DNA of 64,000 nucleotides, taken from NCBI GenBank assembly GCA_963799085.1, contig CAWCWA010000024.1, positions 139,650-203,649 on the forward strand, in the 5' to 3' direction. Shown one piece after another: positions 26,372 through 36,160 of this stretch. The position numbers and the translations under genes were made by a program. Position 1 is the first letter of the stretch. Every line of letters starts with the position of its first letter. The notes beneath the pieces were generated by a model. It was given only the letters and a program-made list of their open reading frames with translations. It had not been told where the DNA came from and made no database searches. The DNA is from AP-15 sp963799085. Lineage in GTDB: Bacteria > Pseudomonadota > Alphaproteobacteria > ATCC43930 > CGMCC-115725.

Positions 26372-28237
26372 TCAACTCTGCGATGCGAGCGCGGCGGAGG
26401 GTGGGTCGGCGGGGGGTTGGGCGGTGGGGCCTGCCGCCGCGGTTGCGATCGACATCACTGAAGCGACCGCTTCCGGCAAACTGCGGCAGACGATGTCGGC
26501 GGCGCTTGCGGCGGCGGCGTCGGCCGCATCGAGACCGGCGGCCGCCGCTCCCCAGAAACCGACCAGCACGGTGGCGGACGGGTTGCGCCGCCGCAGCCGC
26601 CGCACGAGATAGCGCGCACGCGCCGGAGAGCCGGTGCTGACGAGCGACAGGCAGATCACATGCGCGTTGCGGTCGGCGAGCGCCTCGGCGGCCAAGATCA
26701 TCACGGCGTCGAGGCCGTGCCGCCGCAGCAGATCGGCCAATAGCAGCGCCGCCGCCTCGTCGAGTTCGTTGCGGCCGGCGACGCAGCAGACCGTGAACGC
26801 CCTTGGCGCGTCGCCGTCAGCCGGCTCCTGGAGGCCGTTGTCGGCGAGGTTTTCGAGGACGGTCGCGATCCCGTCGCGCACCATGGCGCGGTGGGCGGCG
26901 GCGACGGCATCACGATCGCTGTCGGTCTGCATGCGCAACAAGGCCGGGATCGCGACCTCGTCGAAAAACGCTTCGAGCGAGCGTTCCTTGGCGAAATCTT
27001 CGGCCTGCTCGGTCGCCTCCTCGGGATCGTCGGCGAGGAGCCGCTGATAGAAGGTTTCCTCCGCGGTCAAGGCCGGCGCGTCGCCGAGGATCACGTCGAG
27101 GAACTGGAGCTGCGGCACATGCCGTCCGAGCACGACCAGACAGACCGTCAGGGGTGTGGCCAGCAAGAGCCCAACCGGTCCCCACAGCCATGTCCAAAAC
27201 GCTGCGGCGGTGATCAGCGCCACCGGCGAGAGGCCGGTGCCGGCCCCGTAGAACCACGGTTCGACGACATAGGAGACGATCAGTTCGACGGTGACGAAGA
27301 GCAGGAGCGCCCAGCCAAAAAGCGCCCAGCTCGGCGCGACCGCGATCGCCAATGCCAGCGGGAAGCTCGCGGCGAGGACAATCCCCAGATACGGGATGAA
27401 GCGCAGGAGCACGACAAAGATGCCCCAGAGCGCCGCGTTCGGAATGCCGATCACCGCAAGTCCGACGCCGATCGGTAGGCCGCAAGCGGCGTTGACGATC
27501 GACTGGCGAAAGAGATAGCGGCTGATCCGCTGGGCCGCGTCGTTGATCGCCGAGGTGGTGCGATGCAAATCGCGGCGTCCGCCAAGCCGGAGCAGGCGGT
27601 CGCGCAAATGTTCCTGCTTGAGCAGAAACATGATGACAAAGACCACGACGAGGCCGCCGGTCGCCAAGGGCTGGATCAACGGTCCGACGACGCTGCGGAT
27701 GATCTGCCACGGCTTTGGCGCGGGCTCCTGCAGCTCCACCGGGAGCGGTTTGACCGGTTCGGCCGCACCATCGCCCGGCGTCGACCCGGAGGGCGCCTCG
27801 GTCGACCGCGCCAATTCGTTCTGCAATTCGCCAAACATTGTGGTCAGGCGGTGAAAAACGCCGCGGTCGGGCAGCAATTCCGGGACCGAGCGGATCTTGG
27901 CTTCGAGATTGTAGCGATAGGCAGGAAGATCCTGCGCCAGCGACGAGATTTCCTGCGCCACCGTCGCGGCAAAGCCGACGATCGCGATGAAGGCGACCGC
28001 AACGGTCAGGATCACTGCCGTGACGCGGCCGACACCGCGACAATTCAGCCAGCGGACCACCGGCGCCAACAGAAAGCTCAGCAAAACCGCGAGCGTAATT
28101 GGCACAAGGAGCTCGCGGGCAACATAGAGGATGGCGACGACGGCGGCGCAGGACAGAAAGACCACCATCGCCGACAGGCCCGGGACGCCCTCCCGGCGTG
28201 TCGAGGTTTCGGCGAGCGGCGGCAACGGGCGCGTCAT
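26372..28237 (-). CDS. AI-2E family transporter with C-terminal cobalamin-binding-like domain
   Basis: This 621-residue inner-membrane protein has the PerM/AI-2E family arrangement: a cluster of membrane segments near residues 20-90, a soluble insert, then more segments from about residue 195 to 370 (for example PFIPYLGIVLAASFPLALAI-like and the GPVGLLLATPLTVCLVVLGRH region). After that comes a soluble part of about 220 residues whose last 120 (VCCVAGRNELDEAAALLLAD and on) look like the Rossmann-type B12-binding fold of MerR-class regulators, without the usual D-x-H-x-x-G. The exported substrate is unknown for most members of the family. It is divergent from the kinase gene. Confidence 0.75.
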   Translation of the reverse strand: MTRPLPPLAETSTRREGVPGLSAMVVFLSCAAVVAILYVARELLVPITLAVLLSFLLAPVVRWLNCRGVGRVTAVILTVAVAFIAIVGFAATVAQEISSLAQDLPAYRYNLEAKIRSVPELLPDRGVFHRLTTMFGELQNELARSTEAPSGSTPGDGAAEPVKPLPVELQEPAPKPWQIIRSVVGPLIQPLATGGLVVVFVIMFLLKQEHLRDRLLRLGGRRDLHRTTSAINDAAQRISRYLFRQSIVNAACGLPIGVGLAVIGIPNAALWGIFVVLLRFIPYLGIVLAASFPLALAIAVAPSWALFGWALLLFVTVELIVSYVVEPWFYGAGTGLSPVALITAAAFWTWLWGPVGLLLATPLTVCLVVLGRHVPQLQFLDVILGDAPALTAEETFYQRLLADDPEEATEQAEDFAKERSLEAFFDEVAIPALLRMQTDSDRDAVAAAHRAMVRDGIATVLENLADNGLQEPADGDAPRAFTVCCVAGRNELDEAAALLLADLLRRHGLDAVMILAAEALADRNAHVICLSLVSTGSPARARYLVRRLRRRNPSATVLVGFWGAAAAGLDAADAAAASAADIVCRSLPEAVASVMSIATAAAGPTAQPPADPPSAALASQS

Positions 28238-28410
28238 GTTCGGAGCATCCTGGTCTTGCGGGGAGGACGATTGTCCGCGGCGAACTCGGCCTCCGGCAAC
28301 GCCCGGCGTTGCCGATGGGACAAACAGCGGCGACGATGAAAAGGTCCAGCATCGCGCCGAGCGGGCGCCGGCGACGGAACTCGCGTTGAAACCAGACGTT
28401 CACATTTGTC

Positions 28411-30954
28411 GTGCGCCCAGCGGGCGGAGGAGTGTGTCGAAGAATGGGTGTGGACAGCACTCCGGCCGATATTGCGACCGCGGGTTTCACAAAATCGACA
28501 ATCCCTGCCTTGCCCGAAGCCCGCGAGGATGAAGCGGAGATGGCGGCAGCGGCGCTTGCCCTAGCGCCTTTCGGCGTGCAGGAAGGCGGCCGCCCGGTGC
28601 TCGACGGGCGCTTTTGCCGGCAGCTGCTGGAGGCGCTTCCGGCCGCGATCTATACTACGGACGCAGACGGGAGGATCACGTTCTACAACGAGGCGGCGGC
28701 CAGTCTCGCCGGCAGGCGGCCGGTTCTGGGCGCCGACAGGTGGTGCGTTTCCTGGCACCTCTACCAGGCGGACGGCACGCCGATGCCCCATCACGAATGT
28801 CCGATGGCGACGGCGCTGAAGGAGCGCCGGCCGATCCGTGGCAGGGAGGCGATCGTCGAGCGGCCCGATGGCAGCCGCATCGCGGTGCTACCCCATCCAA
28901 CGCCGCTCTATGACGCTGCAGGCCAACTCGCGGGTGCGGTCAACATGCTGGTCGACATCACCGATCGCGAAGTCGGCGAGCGCGCCCTGCGCCGGCTCAA
29001 CCGCTTGCTCGAGCAGCATGTCGAGCAGCGCACGCAGCAGCTTGAGCGCACGGCCGCGAGATTGCAGGCGAGCGAACGCGATTTCCGCCTGCTGGTCGAC
29101 AGCGTCACCGACTACGCTATCTTCATGCTCGATCCCGACGGGTTTGTGACGAGCTGGAACGTCGGCGCGGAGCGGATCAAGGGATACCGCGCCGATGAGA
29201 TTATCGGACGGCATTTTTCGCTGTTTTACCCTGCGGAGGAGGTTGCCGCGGGGACGCCGCAGCGGGCTTTGGCGACGGCGGCGCGCGAGGGCCGCTACGC
29301 TGTCGAGGGGCTGCGCGTCCGCAAGGACGGTGAGGAATTCTGGGCCAGCGTCCTGATCGACCCGATCCGCGACGAAGAGGGCCTGCTGATAGGGTTTGCC
29401 AAGGTTACCCGCGACATCACCGAGAAACGCCGGGCGGAGCAGGAGGCGGCCGAAAACGCCGCCCTGACCCGCGGGATCATCGAGACGGCGCTCGACGCCT
29501 TTGTGCAGATCGACGAAACCGGCATCGTCCTCGAATGGAACGCGCGCGCTGCGGATATTTTCGGATGGCGGCGCGCGGAGGCGGTCGGCAATTCGCTTTG
29601 GGCAATGGTCTTCCCGACGGCCGCGCGGCCTCGCCATCAGAAATGGCTCGAACGCTTCCTGCTCGACGAAAAGGGCTGGACGCGGGGACAAAGGCTGCAA
29701 TTGCAGGCGCTGCGGCGGGACGGCAAGGAGATTACAGTCGAGCTCAGCGTCACTGCGCTGCGCCGCGGTTCAGGTTGCGTCGTCAACGGCTTTATCCGCG
29801 ATTTGACGGAAAAGCTCGCAGCCGAGGCGCAGCTGCTGCACGCGCAAAAGATGGAGGCGATCGGCGAACTCACCGGCGGCGTCGCGCACGATTTCAACAA
29901 TCTCTTGACCGCAATCATCGGCAATCTCGAAGTCCTGGCGGCCAAGGCGCCCGAGGAAGGTCCCGTGTCGCGCTCGGTCGAGGCGGCGCTGCGCGCGGCC
30001 TGGCGCGGCTCGGGGCTGATCGAACAATTGCTCGCCTTTTCTCGGCGCCAGGACGTTCGGCCGGACATCGTCAGCGTCGAGAAACTGCTGCGTGAGGCGA
30101 CGCCGCTCTGCGAAAAGACGGTCGGCGAAGGGATAGAGGTCGTCGTCCGGGCGGCGCCCGGTCTGTGGACGAGCCGGATCGATCCGGGCCAGTTCGAGGC
30201 CGTGCTATTAAACCTCGCCGCCAATGCGCGCGACGCCATGGGGCGCTCGGGCCGGCTGACGATATCGGCCGAAAACGCGACGATCGCCGCCGGGCAGGAT
30301 CGCGAGTTGACGGCGGGAGACTACGTCGTGGTTTCAGTCGCCGATAGCGGCTGCGGCATGAGCCGGGAAGTGCTTGCCCGCGCCTTCGAGCCGTTCTTCA
30401 CCACCAAGGGGGTCGGCAAGGGCACCGGGCTCGGGCTGAGCCAGGTCTACGGCTTCGCTCGACAATGCGGCGGGACCGCCCGGATCGAAAGCCGCCGGGG
30501 CGTGGGGACCACCGTGCGGCTCTATCTGCCCCGGGTCGAGGGAAAGGTCGTGGATCAGGGCGCGTCCGCCGGGCTGCCCGAAGCGCCGAGGGGCAGCGGA
30601 ACGGTGCTGATTGTCGAAGATGACGCCGATGTGCGGGAGATGATTGGCGAGGTGCTGTCACATCTGGGCTATCGCGCGCTCGACGCGCGTTCCGGCCCCG
30701 AGGCGCTGGCGATGCTGCGCAAGGAGCATGCGATCGATCTCTTGCTTACCGACAACCTGATGCCGGGCGGGCTGACCGGCTTCGAACTGGCCCGGATGGC
30801 GCGCCAGCTCCAGCCGCGGATCAAGGTGCTGCTGAGTTCGGGCTATGCGGCCGATGCGAGCGAATTGCGCAACGGCGAATTTTCCTTCATCTCCAAGCCC
30901 TACCGTCCGGCCGACCTCGCCGCCAAGGTCGAAGAGGTCCTGGCGAAACATTAA
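28411..30954 (+). CDS. Hybrid sensor histidine kinase with PAS domains and receiver
   Basis: A soluble-looking kinase of up to 847 residues. In order: a first PAS near residues 70-190, a second near 225-350, a third near 360-470, a histidine kinase dimerisation part with the phosphorylated histidine in GGVAHDFNNLLTAI (about residue 493), an ATPase domain with NLAANARDAM and the glycine box KGTGLGLSQVYG, and a receiver with aspartate about 781 in LLLTDNLMPGG. The start may be GTG 28411 or ATG 28444; the GGAGGAG at 28426 suits neither ideally. No transmembrane segment is seen. The receiver may act on other proteins. It is divergent from the AI-2E gene. Confidence 0.88.
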   Translation: MRPAGGGVCRRMGVDSTPADIATAGFTKSTIPALPEAREDEAEMAAAALALAPFGVQEGGRPVLDGRFCRQLLEALPAAIYTTDADGRITFYNEAAASLAGRRPVLGADRWCVSWHLYQADGTPMPHHECPMATALKERRPIRGREAIVERPDGSRIAVLPHPTPLYDAAGQLAGAVNMLVDITDREVGERALRRLNRLLEQHVEQRTQQLERTAARLQASERDFRLLVDSVTDYAIFMLDPDGFVTSWNVGAERIKGYRADEIIGRHFSLFYPAEEVAAGTPQRALATAAREGRYAVEGLRVRKDGEEFWASVLIDPIRDEEGLLIGFAKVTRDITEKRRAEQEAAENAALTRGIIETALDAFVQIDETGIVLEWNARAADIFGWRRAEAVGNSLWAMVFPTAARPRHQKWLERFLLDEKGWTRGQRLQLQALRRDGKEITVELSVTALRRGSGCVVNGFIRDLTEKLAAEAQLLHAQKMEAIGELTGGVAHDFNNLLTAIIGNLEVLAAKAPEEGPVSRSVEAALRAAWRGSGLIEQLLAFSRRQDVRPDIVSVEKLLREATPLCEKTVGEGIEVVVRAAPGLWTSRIDPGQFEAVLLNLAANARDAMGRSGRLTISAENATIAAGQDRELTAGDYVVVSVADSGCGMSREVLARAFEPFFTTKGVGKGTGLGLSQVYGFARQCGGTARIESRRGVGTTVRLYLPRVEGKVVDQGASAGLPEAPRGSGTVLIVEDDADVREMIGEVLSHLGYRALDARSGPEALAMLRKEHAIDLLLTDNLMPGGLTGFELARMARQLQPRIKVLLSSGYAADASELRNGEFSFISKPYRPADLAAKVEEVLAKH

Positions 30955-30955
30955 A

Positions 30956-30978
30956 AAGGGGCGAACGAGCCGCCCCTT
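30956..30978 (-). terminator. Intrinsic terminator for the PRC-barrel gene
   Basis: AAGGGGCG at 30956-30963 pairs with CGCCCCTT at 30971-30978 over a seven-base loop. On the minus strand the hairpin is followed by a run of T residues, so it ends transcription of the PRC-barrel gene. It also lies just past the kinase stop and may act in both directions. Confidence 0.75.
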
Positions 30979-31002
30979 CCAATGAGCCTGCCGGAGGCGA
31001 GC

Positions 31003-31386
31003 CTACCAATACGGGTCGATCCGGTAATAGTCGTGGATCCGCCGCTCCCAATCGCGGTTGACGCTGCTGTCGCTCCAGCCGCCGGCCAATACCGGCGCAT
31101 TGCGCAGCTGGTCTTCGGTGACATTGAGCTCGTAGGCGTCGAGCCGCTCGTTGTAGCGCAGCAGATGCCAGGGCAGCGCGCGATAATCGTCGCCGATGCC
31201 GAGGAATCCGCCGAAACTCATGACAGCGTAGGCGACGTTGCCGCTGCGCTTGTCGATCATGACGCGCTCGATCGTGCCGAGCTTGTCGCCGTCGCTGCGG
31301 CGCACCGCGGTGCCCTCGACCTTGTCGCTGGCGATCAAACGGGAAGTTTCCCTGTCCGTCACTTCGGGTCCGGTGGCAACTGTCAT
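31003..31386 (-). CDS. PRC-barrel domain-containing protein
   Basis: A 127-residue protein with a PRC-barrel fold. The core reads LIASDKVEGTAVRRSDGDKLG and TIERVMIDKRSGNVAYAVMSFGG, which is the family pattern, followed by an acidic-aromatic tail. ATG 31386 is preferred over a TTG six bases upstream because of the spacing to GGAG. Proteins of this family in alphaproteobacteria are often stress-related, but the role here is not known. An intrinsic terminator follows it. Confidence 0.85.
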   Translation of the reverse strand: MTVATGPEVTDRETSRLIASDKVEGTAVRRSDGDKLGTIERVMIDKRSGNVAYAVMSFGGFLGIGDDYRALPWHLLRYNERLDAYELNVTEDQLRNAPVLAGGWSDSSVNRDWERRIHDYYRIDPYW

Positions 31387-31546
31387 TGTCAAACTCCTCG
31401 GCGTTGTAGATACCCTCGATAACCGACACGGCGGAACGGTGGTTCCATAGGCCGAGCGCAGGTGACGGCCGCTCGCGATAAAACCGGTCGGGCAGCGCCG
31501 AGGCGCGTTATATTGCGCCGAGGAACATTGGAGCGGGGCGGACCGG

Positions 31547-32143
31547 GTGACGCTTATTCATCTGTTGCGGCATGGCGAGCATGTGCTGGCCGGCCGGGTT
31601 CTCGCCGGGCGCACCCCCGGGGTCGGGCTCTCGGAGAGGGGCCGCGCCGAAATCGCCGCGATGGCCGAACGGCTCGCGGCGGACGGGGTCGAGGCGGTCT
31701 ATGCGAGCCCGCTGCAGCGCACCAAGGAATTGGCCGAAATCCTGTCGGCCCGGCTCGATCTGCCGATCAACTTTCGCGAGGACGTGATCGAACTCGATTT
31801 CGGCGAGTGGACCGGGCTGACCTTTGACGAGGTGCGCGCCGATCCGCGCTGGGAATTTTGGCGCAGCTGCCGCAGCATCGCCAGCGTGCCGGGCGGCGAG
31901 AGCATGCATCAGGTCTACGATCGCACGGTCAACGCGCTGCTCGACATGCACCGAAGCCACCCGGAAGGAAGGATCGTCGTCGTCAGTCATGGCGATGTGA
32001 TCCGTGCTGCAGTGCTGTTCGCGCTCGGAATGCCGCTCGATCTCTACGCCCGCATCGAAGTCGCGGTCGCCTCGCTCAGCACGATCCGTATCGACGGCAG
32101 CGGCATCCGCGCGGTCGCCGTCAACGAGCGGCAGCGGCTCTAG
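31547..32143 (+). CDS. Histidine phosphatase family protein
   Basis: A 198-residue protein of the phosphoglycerate-mutase-like histidine phosphatase clan. The catalytic motif is LLRHGEH near residue 6, and later parts show the second histidine in VVVSHGDVIRAAV near residue 145. It uses a GTG start. Its TAG ends at 32143 and overlaps by a few bases the opposing stop of the amine oxidase gene. Substrate unknown; candidates include small phosphate esters. Confidence 0.85.
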   Translation: MTLIHLLRHGEHVLAGRVLAGRTPGVGLSERGRAEIAAMAERLAADGVEAVYASPLQRTKELAEILSARLDLPINFREDVIELDFGEWTGLTFDEVRADPRWEFWRSCRSIASVPGGESMHQVYDRTVNALLDMHRSHPEGRIVVVSHGDVIRAAVLFALGMPLDLYARIEVAVASLSTIRIDGSGIRAVAVNERQRL

Positions 32144-33392
32144 GCGCGGGCGAGGCTCGCGAGCGCTGCTTCGGCGGCGCCGACGCCGCTGCCGAAGGCG
32201 CCGTGCGCGGTCGAGAAGAAATTGGGCGAGGTCGCCTCGCCGGCAAAGAACAGGCGGTCCTCGACGGGTGCGGCTAGAGTGGCGCGGTCGCCGGAATGGC
32301 CTGGGCAGCGCATAGGAATAGGAGCCGCGCGACCAGGGGTCGCGGAGCCAGGAGGTGGCGGCAAGCGGCCTGAGCCGGTGGCGGATGTCGGCGCCGAACA
32401 GCCGGACGAGCTCGCTTGCGGCAAATGCGAACATGCCGGCCTCGCCCTCCTCTTCGAGCGCCGCCGCCCAGCGCCCGCCGAAAAAGCAGTAGATCGCCGG
32501 CCGGTCAAACGGCCGCACCTGATAGCTCATCGTTTCGCGCGAGGCCGTGGAGCCGACGAGGTAGGCGTCATGCTCGATGCCGGGAAGATAGCCGTCGAGC
32601 GCGATGAAGAGCTTGTCGTCGACGCCGAGCGGCAGGCCTGCGGCCGCGGCGAGCTTGTCGGGCAGCGGCGGGTCGAACCGGATCACGCTCGGCGGCGAGG
32701 ATCGAGGTGGGGACCGTGATGATCGCGCGCAATGCCGTAACCGTGCCGCGCGGGGTTTCGATGCGGATCGTGCGCCCGCGATGGTCGAGCCGCGTCACCG
32801 GCGTCTCGAGCGCCACCGGCAGGTCTTGCGCCAAACGTTCGAAGAGCCGGCCGTAGCCTTCGTAGAGCCGCCAGTTGACGCCGCTGTCCTCGTAGCGGAC
32901 CCAGTCCTTGACCGAGACGCTGCCGAGTTCGGCGCCGTTCCCCCAGGTGCTGCTGGCGTCGAGGAGCTCGTTCCAGCGGCCGCCCTGCGGCAAGAGGGTC
33001 GCCAGCGAGCAGTCCGCCGCCTCCGTCGCGGCCTTGCGGCGCGCCTGCGCTTGGGATTCCCGAGTGGCGATCCAGTCGGCCTCGGCTTCGACCGTCTCGC
33101 CGCTGCGGCGCAGCCGTGCCGTCCATTCGGGCGGCCGGCGATGGATCGAAAAGCCGAGATCGCGCGCGATCGGCGCGAGGAGGTTGCGATCGGCGGAATG
33201 CAGCCATTCGGCGCCGCGGTCGAGGGGGAAGCCCGACGGGGCGATCGTATGGACGCGCCCGCCGACCCGGCCGCGCGCTTCCAGCACCAGCACCGACAAT
33301 CCGCCGGCCTCGCACAGCCTGCGCGCCGCCCCGATCCCCGCCGCCCCGGCGCCGATCACCGCAACATCGACCTCCATTGGCAAATCCGTCAT
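32140..33392 (-). pseudogene. FAD-dependent amine oxidase family protein, two frameshifts
   Basis: The protein starts MTDLPMEVDVAVIGAGAAGIGAA with the dinucleotide-binding motif, then EARGRVGGRVHT, the FAD family motif of flavin-containing amine oxidoreductases. The frame breaks near 32695 (between VPTSILAA and VIRFDPPLPD) and near 32307 (between GSYSYAL and PGHSGDRATL). The C-terminal FAD motif RLFFAGEATSPNFFSTAHGA is preserved. Both breaks can be mended by one base. The substrate, probably a polyamine or other amine, is unknown, but a polyamine transport operon lies about 6 kb away. Confidence 0.78.
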
Positions 33393-33458
33393 CTGCGCCC
33401 TCGCCTTGGCCCCTGGCGGCGGCTAGCCTAGCGCGATTTCCGGCAACAGGGGACGGCC

Positions 33459-34175
33459 ATGCGCCTCAGCGACTTCAAGGTCCTGACGTTCGACTGCTAC
33501 GGCACGCTGATCGACTGGGAGACCGGCATCGTCCGGGCGCTGCAACCGATCCTCGACCGGCGCGCGCTGTCGCGCGAGGAGGCGTTGGCGAGTTTCGCGC
33601 GGCACGAGACCGCACAGGAGGCGGAGACGCCGGGCATGATCTATTCGGAACTCCTGGCGCAGGTGCATCGCCGGCTGGCGACGGAATGGGGAGTGGCCGC
33701 ATCCGAGGACGAGCACCGGGCGTTCGGCGCCTCGATCGGCGACTGGCCGGCCTTCGTCGACACGCCGGCAGCGCTGCAATATCTCAAAGAGTTCTACAAG
33801 CTCGTCATCCTGTCGAATGTCGACAACCGGAGCTTTGCCGTCAGCAGCAAGCGCCTCGGCGTGGCGTTCGACGCCGTCTTTACCGCCGAGGACATCGGCT
33901 CGTACAAACCCGATCCGCGCAACTTCCGCTTCATGCTGGATGCGCTGAAACGGGCGGGGCATGGCGAGGGCGAGATCCTGCATACCGCACAAAGCCTGTT
34001 TCACGATCACGCGCCGGCGAACGCGCTGGGTCTTCATTCGGCCTGGATCGACCGCCTCCAGGGGCCCGAAACCGCGGGCGCCACCCCGCCGCCCCCGGCG
34101 GGCGTGCGCTACGACTTTCATTTCGGCAGCATGGCGGAGTTCGTCGAGGCGCACCGCGCCGAATTGCGCGGGTAG
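33459..34175 (+). CDS. Haloacid dehalogenase type II / HAD hydrolase
   Basis: A 238-residue HAD superfamily protein. Motif I is LTFDCYGTLIDWE near residue 11, a serine is in ILSNVDNRSF near residue 116, and the GSYKPDPRNF lysine segment is near residue 147. The type II dehalogenase subgroup is suggested by FDCYGTLIDWETG and by the length. It is a lone gene between the amine oxidase gene (opposite strand) and the molybdopterin operon. Whether it removes halogens or acts as a phosphatase is unknown. Confidence 0.82.
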   Translation: MRLSDFKVLTFDCYGTLIDWETGIVRALQPILDRRALSREEALASFARHETAQEAETPGMIYSELLAQVHRRLATEWGVAASEDEHRAFGASIGDWPAFVDTPAALQYLKEFYKLVILSNVDNRSFAVSSKRLGVAFDAVFTAEDIGSYKPDPRNFRFMLDALKRAGHGEGEILHTAQSLFHDHAPANALGLHSAWIDRLQGPETAGATPPPPAGVRYDFHFGSMAEFVEAHRAELRG

Positions 34176-34197
34176 CCTTCGTCCGGTCGCTCCACGT

Positions 34198-34652
34198 TTA
34201 GCTGCGGTTCCAGCGGCGAGCGGCTGCGTCGTCTTCGTGGCGGGATTCGACCCAGCGTTCACCGGCGGGCGTCTCCTCGATCTTCCAGAAGGGCGCGTCG
34301 GTCTTCAGCCAGTCGATCAGGAAGTGGCAGGCGGCGAGTGCAGCTTCGCGATGCGGTGAGGCGGTGGCGACGAGCACGATGCGGTCGCCGGGTTCGAGCC
34401 GGCCATAGCGATGGATGATCAGCGAAGCGTCGAGCGGCCAGCGGCGATGCGCTTCGGGTTCGATCTCGGCCAGCTTCTTTTCGGTCATGCCGGGATAGTG
34501 CTCGAGCGTCAGCGCCGACGACCTGGTCGCCGCCGCCCAAGTCGCGCACCAGGCCGACAAAGCTCGCCACGCCGCCGATCCGGTGATTGCCCGCGGGTCA
34601 GCGCGTCGAGTTCGCGGCCGACATCGAAATCCTCGCGCTGCACGCGGATCAT
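34198..34652 (-). pseudogene. moaE: Molybdopterin synthase catalytic subunit, two frameshifts
   Basis: MoaE joins with MoaD to add sulfur to cyclic pyranopterin monophosphate. The start is ATG 34652 (MIRVQREDFDVGRELDALTR). The frame breaks near 34595, then reads IGGVASFVGLVRDLGGGDQV, breaks again near 34522, then gives SALTLEHYPGMTEKKLAEIE and the end HEDDAAARRWNRS. The lysine-bearing and conserved regions (PFWKIEETPAGERWVES) are kept. It follows moaD by four bases. Confidence 0.85.
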
Positions 34653-34656
34653 CGGC

Positions 34657-34908
34657 TCAGCCTCCGGTAACGGGCGGAAAGATCGCGATTTCGTCGCCAT
34701 CCTTGATCGGATGGTCCGGCCCGACATAATCGTGATTGACGGCGACGCGGACGACGGCCCGGTTCTGCAATGCCTCGGCATAGCCGCCGCCGCGGGCGCC
34801 GAGCCAATCGAGCAGCCCGCCGACGTCGCGCACGGCGGCCGGCAGCGCCACTTCCTCCTCGGCGCAGCCGATACGGGCGCGCAGCCAGGCAAAATAGAGG
34901 ATCTTCAT
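34657..34908 (-). CDS. moaD: Molybdopterin synthase sulfur carrier subunit
   Basis: This 83-residue ubiquitin-like protein carries sulfur for molybdopterin synthesis. It starts MKILYFAWLRARIGCAEEEV, contains IAIFPPVTGG, and ends in the double glycine whose C-terminus is thiocarboxylated by MoeB-type enzymes. The start overlaps the stop of moeA (ATGA), and moaE follows. The gene is intact although both neighbours carry frameshifts. Confidence 0.93.
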   Translation of the reverse strand: MKILYFAWLRARIGCAEEEVALPAAVRDVGGLLDWLGARGGGYAEALQNRAVVRVAVNHDYVGPDHPIKDGDEIAIFPPVTGG

Positions 34909-36160
34909 CGCATGACCTCGGCGAACGGGAGGAAATCGACGACAGCGCCCGGGGCGAGGTCGGCGACCGTTTCGTCGAGGATGACGAGCCCGTCCGATTG
35001 CACAACCGAGGACAAGATACCCGCCCCGTCGCGCGGATGCTTGATTGCGATAAGCCGGTCGCCATCGCGCTCAACCCGGGCGCGAAGATATTCGCGCCGC
35101 CCTGGCGCTTGCGATAGGAAAAGGCGGCCTGCGCCGGAAAAAGCTGCGGCGGACGGACGGCGGCGCCGGCCAGTTTCAGGATCAGCGGCCGGGCGAGGAT
35201 GGCGAAGGTCACGATCACCGCCACCGGATTGCCGGGCAGGCCGACGAGCGGCACCCGCCCGATCTGACCCAATGCCGACCGGCCGCCGGGCTTGATCGCC
35301 AGCCGCCAGAAATGCAGGCGGCCGAGCTTTTCGATCGCCGCCTTGACATGATCCTCCTCGCCGGTCGACACGCCGCCCGAGGTGACGATCAGATCGTGCT
35401 CGGCCGCGGCCGCGGCGAGCGTGTCGGCAAGTGCAGCCTCGCGGTCGGGCCGGATGCCAAAATCGGTAACGCGGCAGCCGAGGCCGGCGAGCAGGGTCGC
35501 CAGTACGTAGCGGTTGGCGTCGTAGATCGCGCCCGGCGGCAACGCCGCGCCGGGATCGCGCACCTCGTCGCCGGTCGAAAGCAACGCCACCCGCAAAGGG
35601 CGGAAGACCGGGAGTTCGTCGTGGCCGAGGGCCGCGGCGAGGCCGAGTTCGGCCGGGCCGAGCCGGGTCCCGGCGGCGAGCGCTACCGCGCCCGCGGCGA
35701 CATCCTCGCCCGCATGACGGCGGTTGGCGCCCTTCTTGATGCCGGGTTTGAGCCGCACGCCGCCATCGGCCTCGGTCGCGCAGTCCTCCTGCATCATGAC
35801 CGTGTCGGCACCCTCGGGCATCGGCGCGCCGGTGAAGATGCGGACCGCCTCGCCGCGGGCGATCGGCCGATCGAACGGGTGCCCCGCTGCGGCGCGGCCG
35901 GCGAGCCCGAGCACGGTGTCGCGGTCGGGGAGGAGGTCGGCATGGGCGAAGGCGTAGCCATCGACCGCGCTGTTGGCGTGCGGCGGCAGGTTCATCCCGG
36001 CGACGAGATCGCGGGAGAGGATGCGACCGGCGCCCGCCCGCAACGGCGCCGTTTCGACGTCGACAACCGCGACGGTCCGCGCATCGATCCGGTGCAGGGC
36101 CTCGTCGACCGACATCAGCGCGCCACCAAAGGCGAAGCAGTCGTCGCTCAGCTGGGCCAT
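34905..36160 (-). pseudogene. moeA: Molybdopterin molybdenumtransferase, one frameshift
   Basis: MoeA inserts molybdate into adenylated molybdopterin. The protein begins MAQLSDDCFAFGGALMSVDEA, with PPHANSAVDGYAF, IFTGAPMPEGADTV, TGDEV and the TSGGVSTGEEDHV and GLPGNPVAV signatures all present. The frame is broken near 35090 by one base inside SYRKRQG; in the restored frame it goes on RREYLRARVERDGDRL to the end VVDFLPFAEVMR. Its last bases overlap the start of moaD. Its start overlaps mobB. Confidence 0.88.
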
